A stretch of DNA of 11,818 bases from Prevotella sp. UBA3837 (lineage in GTDB: Bacteria > Bacteroidota > Bacteroidia > Bacteroidales > Bacteroidaceae), in assembly GCA_002392835.1 (NCBI GenBank), contig DGHX01000055.1, positions 2,071 to 13,888 on the forward strand, given 5' to 3'. A program made the position numbers and the translations under genes. Within the stretch, counting starts at the first letter, position 1; the number at the start of each line of letters is the position of its first letter. The notes beneath the pieces are model-generated. The model was not told where the DNA came from. It worked only from the letters and a program-made list of their open reading frames with translations, and ran no database searches. This document shows positions 1 to 5,983 of this stretch, in pieces.

Positions 1-1789
1 GGAAGTCGGCCGAGGCCACATCGCTGCTCCCCTTGAACAGGCCGTCGTTGCCGCCGGTGCCCTCGCAGCGGTCGAAACTCTCGTAGAAGATGGCACCGGT
101 GAGGTCGGGCTTGTCGGTGAGGGTGGTGTCTACGGCCACATGCTTCGGCGACGAGGCCTCGAAGCGGAAGCTGATGGTGCCGTCGTCGTGCTGCGTGATC
201 TGCTGTATGGCGCGGTTCATGTAGAGCGAGCCGTCGATGTTGCCGTTGTAGACCGTTGCCGCAGGCAGCGAGTTGGTGGTCAGCGAGTCGTTGACCCTCC
301 ACCCGTCACCCTCCACCTTTAACCCGTCACCCTCCACCTTCCACCAGTAAGGATAGGCGTCGCCCTCCTCGGTGGTCTGCGTGTAGGCTTGGCTCGATGC
401 CCGCCAGAAGCGCTTGTCGCTCTCGTCGTCGGCGTGGATGAGGGTCAGCCGTTGGTGGGTGTTCCACCTGTCGGGCAGCCCGGCGGGGCGGTAGTCGCAC
501 ACGGTGTTGACGATGTTCTCGCGCCAGCAGCGCTCGTCGTAGTCTACGTGCAGCACCAGTAGTCCGCTGGCCGGCAGGTGTGCGTCCCAGCCGGTGGCCT
601 GCCGGTTCTCGAGCAGGTAGTACTCGTCGGGCCATGCCTCGTTATATATAATGTAGGTGTCGCCGCCGTCGGAGAGTGCCTTCATGGCGCTGACGGTGGT
701 GTCGGCGGTGAGGGTTGTGGGCTGTCGCCATCCGCACACCATGCGCTCGTAGCTGGTGTAGCCGGCGGGTGTGAAGGCGCTGCCGTTGTACACGCCGTTG
801 GCCATGATGCTCCAGTGGCCCATGCCGAAGTTGCCGTTGTAGTCTGTGTCGTAGAGGTCGGGCAGTCCCATGCAGTGTGAGAACTCATGGCAGATGGTGC
901 CTATGCCGCTGGGTGTGCCGCGGCTGGTGAGCTCGTTGCTGCAGGCGTAGGTGTCGATGAGGAGCCCGTCGGGGGTGGGGTGGCCCTTGCCGTATTTAGG
1001 CACGCCGTTCTCCATGACCTGGTGCAGCTCGTATTCGTGGGGCCAGATGGTGTTCACGTCGTAGCTGTCGCTCTGCCCCTGTCCGGCGTAGAGCACGAAC
1101 ACCTGCTCCACCATGCCGTCGCCGTCCCAGTCGTAGTCGGCGAAGTGCACCTGTGGCGCGGCCAGGTCGCAGGCCTCGACCACCATCTCCCAGGGGTGAG
1201 CATCCACGTCGGCGCTGCCCGGCTGTCCGTAGTAGGCGTAGTCGTGTGAAACGGTGACGGGGCCTATGACGTCGAAGTCGAGTTCGAACTGTCCGTCGCT
1301 CTGGCTGAGGAAGTAGTCCTTCACGCTGCCCTGGTAGTCGCCCTCGCTGAAGCCGCACTCATTGGCCACACGGTCGAAGTACGTGCGGTCATGCTCGGCG
1401 AGGAAGGTCTTGTTCTGGAATTCGGCCAGTATGATGAGCCCCTTCCGCTTGCCGGTGAAGTGGCCTGTGGGCTGCGAGCCCTGCGTGCGCCGTGCGGCAA
1501 CCTGCGAGCTGTCGTGCCCCGTGGTGTGGCGGCGCTGCAGCGAGCGTGCTGCCATGAGGGCCTCGGCGGTGGTCTCGCGGTGGCTGCCGTCGGCCTGCTG
1601 CAGGAAGCGGCGGCCGTCGGCACTCTGCCACCAGGCGCCGTGCTCGTCGCCCCGCAGCTCTACGCGCAGCTCCTCGCCCAGCGGCGTGATGATGGTCTTC
1701 CACAGGCCCGGACGGGCAGGAACGGCGTGGGCACTGACGGCCCAGAAAGCCAAACAGGCTGAATAGCAAACGGTTTTCAGTAGGTTCAT
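1..1789 (-). CDS. Secreted M6-family (immune inhibitor A-like) zinc metalloprotease, C-terminus beyond window
   Basis: The frame starts at ATG 1789-1787 and stays open for 596 codons to the window edge, so the C-terminus is missing. It begins with a signal peptide (MNLLKTVCYSACLAFWAVSAHA, residues 1-22). The catalytic signature HEFSHCMGLPD lies at residues 301-311. H301, E302 and H305, with D311 as the usual M6 third ligand, fit the HExxHxxGxxD zinc site, and a GHWSIMANG stretch just after it is the likely Met-turn. Upstream, KGLIILAEFQNKTF and YDWDGDGMVEQVFVLYAG match the typical M6 layout. The family hydrolyses extracellular proteins. The start overlaps the toxin stop as ATGA, and I see no promoter of its own. 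A 7-bp repeat array is read in frame near residues 482-500. The start is chosen because it gives a clean signal peptide. Family call secure, substrate unknown. Confidence 0.9.
   Translation of the reverse strand, partial: MNLLKTVCYSACLAFWAVSAHAVPARPGLWKTIITPLGEELRVELRGDEHGAWWQSADGRRFLQQADGSHRETTAEALMAARSLQRRHTTGHDSSQVAARRTQGSQPTGHFTGKRKGLIILAEFQNKTFLAEHDRTYFDRVANECGFSEGDYQGSVKDYFLSQSDGQFELDFDVIGPVTVSHDYAYYGQPGSADVDAHPWEMVVEACDLAAPQVHFADYDWDGDGMVEQVFVLYAGQGQSDSYDVNTIWPHEYELHQVMENGVPKYGKGHPTPDGLLIDTYACSNELTSRGTPSGIGTICHEFSHCMGLPDLYDTDYNGNFGMGHWSIMANGVYNGSAFTPAGYTSYERMVCGWRQPTTLTADTTVSAMKALSDGGDTYIIYNEAWPDEYYLLENRQATGWDAHLPASGLLVLHVDYDERCWRENIVNTVCDYRPAGLPDRWNTHQRLTLIHADDESDKRFWRASSQAYTQTTEEGDAYPYWWKVEGDGLKVEGDGWRVNDSLTTNSLPAATVYNGNIDGSLYMNRAIQQITQHDDGTISFRFEASSPKHVAVDTTLTDKPDLTGAIFYESFDRCEGTGGNDGLFKGSSDVASADF
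290..345 (-). repeat. Heptamer array (GGTGGAG / GGTGACG) inside the metalloprotease gene
   Basis: Eight consecutive 7-mers can be read on the minus strand: GGTGGAA, GGTGGAG, GGTGACG, GGTTAAA, GGTGGAG, GGTGACG, GGTGGAG and GGTCAAC. The strongest part is a perfect 19-bp duplication (301-319 and 322-340 on the plus strand) offset by 21 bp. In the protein this gives a 7-residue repeat, KVEGDGL KVEGDGW RVND. Because 7 is not a multiple of 3, gain or loss of one unit would shift the frame. Confidence 0.85.
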
Positions 1790-2112
1790 TCGGGTGAAGG
1801 ATTGTCTAATTTGGAAAGGACGAAACTGGCGGGCAAGCGCACGTCCCAGCAATACTCAAAGAAGATGGTGTCTTTTTGAATTCTGTATACCAGCTTCAGC
1901 TCGTTGATGACTTTTGCCGACCGATACTCGAATCTGCCATGTTTCAGGCTGTTGTCTTTTGCGTAGAGGTTAGGAAAAGCCGAGATGAGATTGGCTGTTT
2001 TGAATATTTTCTGAGCTAATATACGCGCCCTTCGCTCGCTAAACTCATTGACGGTGTATTCGAGCACAGCAAGAAGGGTGTCGTTGGCGGTCTTAGTCCA
2101 GATGGATTCCAT
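1786..2112 (-). CDS. RelE/ParE-family toxin of a type II toxin-antitoxin pair
   Basis: This 108-residue protein has the size and pattern of the RelE/ParE toxin fold. It has an N-terminal strand (ESIWTKTAND), a helical pair (LLAVLEYTVNEFSERRARILAQKI), then a C-terminal sheet with the typical HGRFEYRSAKVINELKLVYRIQKDTIFFEYCWDVR. Family members act either as mRNA interferases on the ribosome or as gyrase poisons; the sequence alone does not decide which. The start at 2112 lies 20 nt inside the end of the upstream antitoxin gene, and the stop TGA (1788-1786) overlaps the protease ATG. GC content (about 46% in 1921-2040) is well below that of its neighbours, which suggests acquisition by transfer. 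The toxin family is inferred from pattern, not from a search. Confidence 0.8.
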   Translation of the reverse strand: MESIWTKTANDTLLAVLEYTVNEFSERRARILAQKIFKTANLISAFPNLYAKDNSLKHGRFEYRSAKVINELKLVYRIQKDTIFFEYCWDVRLPASFVLSKLDNPSPE

Positions 2113-2299
2113 TTAGCAGCATCGAAACGTTTTGCTCAACCTCGCTTTGCGTGAATACTCTGCCCTCAGCAATATCTTTCTCGCTTCGGTCGAGTAAAGT
2201 ATGAAGAGTGTCATCAGACCAACCGTTGCGTGTCGCTATGTCATGCCAATTGCTGTTGGCATCATAGTTTGACTGTTGTAAGCGTGTGGTGTTAAACAT
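2093..2299 (-). CDS. Antitoxin paired with the RelE/ParE-like toxin
   Basis: This small 68-residue protein is encoded just upstream of the toxin and overlaps it by 20 nt, the usual antitoxin-first order. The C-terminal part (LLDRSEKDIAEGRVFTQSEVEQNVSMLL) resembles the toxin-wrapping tail of Bacteroidales antitoxins, where a DIxxGRVxTxxEVE pattern is common. I see no clear DNA-binding motif in the N-terminal part, so its DNA-binding fold is unknown. It is the first gene after the minus-strand promoter at 2328-2359 and so leads a likely antitoxin-toxin-protease transcript. Pairs of this kind usually repress their own promoter. That is inference here, because I found no convincing operator palindrome. 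Confidence 0.75.
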   Translation of the reverse strand: MFNTTRLQQSNYDANSNWHDIATRNGWSDDTLHTLLDRSEKDIAEGRVFTQSEVEQNVSMLLNGIHLD

Positions 2300-2327
2300 A
2301 ATACAAGTGTTGCGTCCTATTTTACTG

Positions 2328-2359
2328 CAAAGGTAGTGATAATTTGTTTAATGACCAAA
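2328..2359 (-). promoter_or_regulatory. Bacteroidetes-type promoter of the toxin-antitoxin/protease operon
   Basis: On the minus strand TACCTTTG (2335-2328) matches the -7 consensus TAnnTTTG exactly, and TTTG (2359-2356) sits 20 bp upstream as the -33 box. Transcription would begin near 2321, giving a leader of about 20 nt before the antitoxin ATG at 2299. Confidence 0.75.
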
Positions 2360-2375
2360 TTTTTTTGTGCTTTAT

Positions 2376-2406
2376 TTTGGCATGTCGCATATTTTTTGTA
2401 CTTTTG
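2376..2406 (+). promoter_or_regulatory. Bacteroidetes-type promoter of the three-gene secreted-protein operon
   Basis: TTTG (2376-2379) and TACTTTTG (2399-2406) are separated by 19 bp, a full match to the Bacteroidetes -33/-7 pattern. This places the transcription start near 2413 and so rules out the in-frame upstream ATG at 2367 as the start of the next gene. The promoter diverges from the toxin-antitoxin promoter, with the two -33 boxes only about 16 bp apart. Confidence 0.75.
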
Positions 2407-2432
2407 CAGCCAATAAAACTAAAAGCATGCTT

Positions 2433-4091
2433 ATGAAATTTTCTGCTACCCTGTTTGCCCTGCTCTTTGCAGGCACTGTGGGCCTTAGTGCCCAGACCCC
2501 TTTCCACGTTTCCAAGTCACTGAACCCCTCGCAGGCCGTTGAGCAGTTTACTGCCGACGTCGCCGCCCAGCTGGTGGCTCCCCAGAAGGCTCCCCTGAAG
2601 GCGAAGAAACACGTCATTGACGAGCAGCCCGAGGGCACGCTGAAGGCCTACGCCCTGAACACCTTCTACTACTCGCAGAACATGGACGAGTGGGTGCACC
2701 GCTACGGTCAGAAGACGATGGTGGTCTTTGGCGAGGACGACGAGGTGTACATCCAGAACGTCATCAACACCAATCTCTACGGCACCTGGATTGTGGGCGA
2801 AATCAGTGCCGACCGCACCAAGGTGGTGTTCGAGAACTACCAGCCCTACGTGGAGCAGGGCGACTACACCTACTACGTGTCGCTGGCCCGGGTGAACGCC
2901 AACGGCGACGTGTACCCCGACACCGAGGCTGACGAGTTCTACCTGAACTACGACGAGGCCACTCACTCGCTGGTCAACGCCGAGCTGAACCTGTCGCTGG
3001 TCAATGAGGACGGAGGCGTGTTCACCTTCAACGAGGGCTACGAGTTCTACGAGCACACCGACCAGCTGGTGCAGTTGCCTGAGGGGCTGACCATCGACGA
3101 CGCTCAGGTGTACTCGCTGAAGTGGGATAGCAACGACCCCTACTACTTCCCCGGCGTGGTGTATGTGGCCCAGCAGGGCGACGACTTCTACTTCAAGGGC
3201 TTCTACGACAAGGTGGCCAACGCCTGGGTGAAGGGCACGCTGAACGCTGCTAAGGATTCCGTCATCATTGAGAACGGCCAGTATGTGGGTCTCTACGACG
3301 ACCTCTACTTCCTCTACTGCAAGGGTGCCAAGTACGACGGTCTGGACAGCGACGGATGGCCCATCTACAAGAACAAGGACCACGCCGCCCTGGCGTGGAA
3401 CGCCGCCGACAAGTCGCTCTACGGCCCTGACGGCATCCTCTTCGTGCTGGGCAAGGAGATGCGCGGCGGCTACAGCCACAGCATCCCCTCGCAGAACATG
3501 AAACCCTTCTACGGCGTGGCCGCCAAGCCCAAGACGCCCGACATTCGCAACTTCGATATCGACACGCAGTTCTACCAGGTGAACTCCAGCATCACCTACG
3601 TGGTGCCTGTGGAGGATGTCGATGGCAACTTCATCAACCCCGACTCGCTCTACTACCGTTTCTTCCTCGACGGCGAGCAGCTGCACTTCGCTAACGGCAA
3701 GGGCGAGTTCTACCAGCACTTCCCCGATGAGTGGGAGGTACCCAGCCGCTTCACCGACCGCGGCAAGGTGAACAACCGCACCGACAACAACAACGGCACG
3801 CAGACCTACCATGTGCTGGGCATCGACAAGAGCCTGCGCCCGAAGACCATCGGCCTGCAGAGCGTGTACTACATGAACGGCACGCGCACACTGAGCGATA
3901 TGTGCGTCTTTGACACCGCTACCAAGACGAAGACCATCGTGCCTGGCGACCCCAACCCCGCCGCCGTCGCACTGCCCTCGGCCCTGGGCGCACAGCCCGC
4001 CACCGTCTATGACCTGCAGGGACGCCGTGTCAGTAAGCCTGCTGGCAAGGGCCTCTACATTCAGAACGGACGTAAGTTCATCGTGAGATAA
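2433..4091 (+). CDS. Exported beta-rich repeat protein with sorting-type C-terminal tail, function unknown
   Basis: I take the start at 2433 (ATG 2427 is a close alternative), because the frame's upstream ATG at 2367 lies before the promoter. MKFSATLFALLFAGTVGLSA then forms a signal peptide, giving a protein of 552 residues. The body holds two related beta-rich segments, coded at about 2640-2920 and 3105-3360. They share a pattern of V..GEDDEVYIQN ... TWIVGEIS..RTKVVFENYQPY, against V..QGDDFYFKG ... AWVKGTLN..KDSVIIENGQYVG. The last 30 residues (VYDLQGRRV ... KGLYIQNGRKFIVR) match the short C-terminal sorting tail of Prevotella secreted proteins, thought to be recognised by type IX secretion. 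No catalytic motif is visible. It is the first gene of an operon, with 13 bp to the next. Export is well supported; the role is unknown. Confidence 0.8.
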   Translation: MKFSATLFALLFAGTVGLSAQTPFHVSKSLNPSQAVEQFTADVAAQLVAPQKAPLKAKKHVIDEQPEGTLKAYALNTFYYSQNMDEWVHRYGQKTMVVFGEDDEVYIQNVINTNLYGTWIVGEISADRTKVVFENYQPYVEQGDYTYYVSLARVNANGDVYPDTEADEFYLNYDEATHSLVNAELNLSLVNEDGGVFTFNEGYEFYEHTDQLVQLPEGLTIDDAQVYSLKWDSNDPYYFPGVVYVAQQGDDFYFKGFYDKVANAWVKGTLNAAKDSVIIENGQYVGLYDDLYFLYCKGAKYDGLDSDGWPIYKNKDHAALAWNAADKSLYGPDGILFVLGKEMRGGYSHSIPSQNMKPFYGVAAKPKTPDIRNFDIDTQFYQVNSSITYVVPVEDVDGNFINPDSLYYRFFLDGEQLHFANGKGEFYQHFPDEWEVPSRFTDRGKVNNRTDNNNGTQTYHVLGIDKSLRPKTIGLQSVYYMNGTRTLSDMCVFDTATKTKTIVPGDPNPAAVALPSALGAQPATVYDLQGRRVSKPAGKGLYIQNGRKFIVR

Positions 4092-4104
4092 AAATCCTTT
4101 TCGC

Positions 4105-5958
4105 ATGACGAGAAGATTTCTCTTCATCACACTGTCGGCACTGCTCTCCGCTACGGCAGCCCTGGCCCAGCGCGAGGGCTGCCTGTGGTGGGGTTATTAC
4201 CATGCCGATGACGTGCCCGACAGCCATCTGGGCGTGAGCAAGGCAGCGGTCTACGAGGCCGCCATGCGCGTCAGCGGTGAGGCCGACCCCACGCGTGGGG
4301 CCGTCATCAGCGGTGTCCGGCTGCCCTTCACCGACGTCAGCAGCATCGACAGCCTGACGCTGTGGGTAGCTCCCACCCTGGAGCAGCAGCCCACCACCGA
4401 GGTATTCGTGGGCAAGCCCCATGTGGGCTGGAACGTGGTGCAGCTGCCAGCTGCGGTGGCCGTGCCCGACACGGGCCTCTACGTGGGCTACACCTTCCGC
4501 GTGACACAGCTCGACGGCCAGTCGGAGCGCCCCTTGGTGATGTGTAACGACGTCACCGACGGCGGGCTGTGGCTGCGCGTGGCCGAGGTGAAGGCCTATC
4601 GCGAGTGGTACACCACGCGCCGCTACGGCTCGTTGGCCATGCAGCTCGAGATGAGCGGTCCCGCCTTCCTGCCCTGCGACGTGAGCGTCGACGCCATGCA
4701 GCAGAACAACATGGTGGCGCAGAGCCAGGACAGCCTGCAGCTGATGTTCACCACCCGCGGCACGCAGGCCGTGCAGACCCTGCAGTACAGCTACGACTAT
4801 GGCGGCGCACCGCTCACCGGCAGCTATGAGCTGCCTGCAGCCCTGCCACGCGTCTATGGCATGCAGGGCTATGCGTCGGTGCCCATCAGCGCCGCTGCCA
4901 CAACCGGACGCCTGCCCCTCGCCTTCACCCTCAGCGGCGTGAACGGCCAGCTCAACGGCAGCAGTGCCAACACGGGGCAGGCCGACGTGCTCAGCCTGCA
5001 GCGTCGCGTGCACCACCTCACCGTCATGGAGGAGTATACCGGTACCTGGTGCTCGGCCTGTCCGCGCGGCTTTGCCGGCATTGCGCGCCTGAAGCAGATG
5101 TACCCCGACGACTTCGTGGCCATCTCCGTCCACGCCCTGAACGGCGACCCCATGGACGTGTACTACGACTACTACTATGTCATCAACACCACGCTCTTCC
5201 CCGGCTGCCGCTTTGACCGCGGGCCCGTCACCGACCCCTACGACGGCGACATCACCGACGGCCACTTCCATGCCGACCTGAACTTCCGCGCTGCTAACGC
5301 CGTGCTGGCTCCCGCCGAGCTGAGCGTCAGCGCACAGTGGGCCGACGACTCGCTGTGCACCATCGAGAGCAAGGTCAACTTTCTGTTCGACGACGACGAC
5401 TGCCGCTACCAGCTGGCCTACGTCATGACCGAGGACTCGCTGCGCGGCCCCGACGGCGACCATGCGTGGCACCAGATGAACAGCTTCAGCAACGAGGCCC
5501 TGGCCTACTATGTGGAAGACGACATGCAGCAGTACGTCAACGCCGAAGGCACCATGCTCACCAATGTGGTGTACAACGACGTGGCCATCAGCATGAGCGA
5601 CGTGCGCGGCATAGAGGGCAGCCTCAGCGGGGCACAGGTGGCAGGACAGCCCATGCACCACAGCTATGAGCTGCGCCGCAGCGCCGTGTCGCAGAATGCC
5701 CGCAACATACGCATCGTGGCCCTGCTCATCGACCGGCTGACGCGCCGCGTGGCCAATGCCGCCGTGTGCAACGTCAGCGGCGACCCGTCTGCCATTGCGG
5801 CAGTCGGCGGGCAGCAACAGCACCCGCAGCAGTGCTTCGACCTGCAGGGCCGCCCCGCTGACCACTCATCACTCATCAGTCATCACTCATCACTCAGAAA
5901 GGGCATTGTCCTTGTGCGGCAGGCCGACGGCACCATGAGAAAACAATTTATTAACTAA
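4105..5958 (+). CDS. Exported Omp28-like protein with a thioredoxin-type CxxC site
   Basis: The protein has 617 residues. A signal peptide (MTRRFLFITLSALLSATAALAQ) is followed by one WWGYY module (about residues 30-185), which recurs twice in the next gene's product. A central domain begins HHLTVMEEYTGTWCSACPRG and continues through DFVAISVHALNGDPM. It has the thioredoxin-like fold of Omp28-type proteins, with W315-C316-S-A-C319 as the putative redox pair. The family is common in Bacteroidetes cell envelopes, but its substrates are unsettled. The C-terminus starts as a normal sorting tail (CFDLQGRP). A 7-bp repeat array then interrupts it before KGIVLV, and the end (TMRKQFIN) does not close with the usual GRK pattern. 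It lies 13 bp after the previous gene and 25 bp before the next, so all three probably share a transcript. Confidence 0.8.
   Translation: MTRRFLFITLSALLSATAALAQREGCLWWGYYHADDVPDSHLGVSKAAVYEAAMRVSGEADPTRGAVISGVRLPFTDVSSIDSLTLWVAPTLEQQPTTEVFVGKPHVGWNVVQLPAAVAVPDTGLYVGYTFRVTQLDGQSERPLVMCNDVTDGGLWLRVAEVKAYREWYTTRRYGSLAMQLEMSGPAFLPCDVSVDAMQQNNMVAQSQDSLQLMFTTRGTQAVQTLQYSYDYGGAPLTGSYELPAALPRVYGMQGYASVPISAAATTGRLPLAFTLSGVNGQLNGSSANTGQADVLSLQRRVHHLTVMEEYTGTWCSACPRGFAGIARLKQMYPDDFVAISVHALNGDPMDVYYDYYYVINTTLFPGCRFDRGPVTDPYDGDITDGHFHADLNFRAANAVLAPAELSVSAQWADDSLCTIESKVNFLFDDDDCRYQLAYVMTEDSLRGPDGDHAWHQMNSFSNEALAYYVEDDMQQYVNAEGTMLTNVVYNDVAISMSDVRGIEGSLSGAQVAGQPMHHSYELRRSAVSQNARNIRIVALLIDRLTRRVANAAVCNVSGDPSAIAAVGGQQQHPQQCFDLQGRPADHSSLISHHSSLRKGIVLVRQADGTMRKQFIN
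5864..5897 (+). repeat. Heptamer array (ACTCATC) inside the sorting tail of the Omp28-like gene
   Basis: Units read ACTCATC, ACTCATC, AGTCATC, ACTCATC and a partial ACTCAG. The opposite strand is the purine-rich one, GATGAGT. The array is translated as HSSLISHHSSLR, between the DLQGR and KGIVLV parts of the tail. The two sister proteins in the operon have no such insert at this point. Confidence 0.85.
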
Positions 5959-5983
5959 CAATAACCAAACAAAAAACTACATT

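Noticed and set aside
290..345. CRISPR-like or tandem gene repeats.
   Set aside because: Units are only 7 bp with no spacers, so none of the heptamer arrays is a CRISPR array.
2367..2432. In-frame upstream ATG at 2367 as start of the first secreted protein.
   Set aside because: It lies upstream of the promoter boxes and would bury the signal peptide behind about 20 extra residues.
2517..4130. Long open frame of 537 codons on the minus strand opposite the first secreted-protein gene.
   Set aside because: The plus-strand gene has a promoter, signal peptide and sorting tail. The antisense frame yields a Val/His/Leu-rich product without any recognisable feature, typical of a GC-rich shadow.
4078..5865. 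Open frame of 595 codons on the minus strand.
   Set aside because: Same antisense bias opposite the Omp28-like gene; low-complexity Val/His/Ala composition and no promoter.
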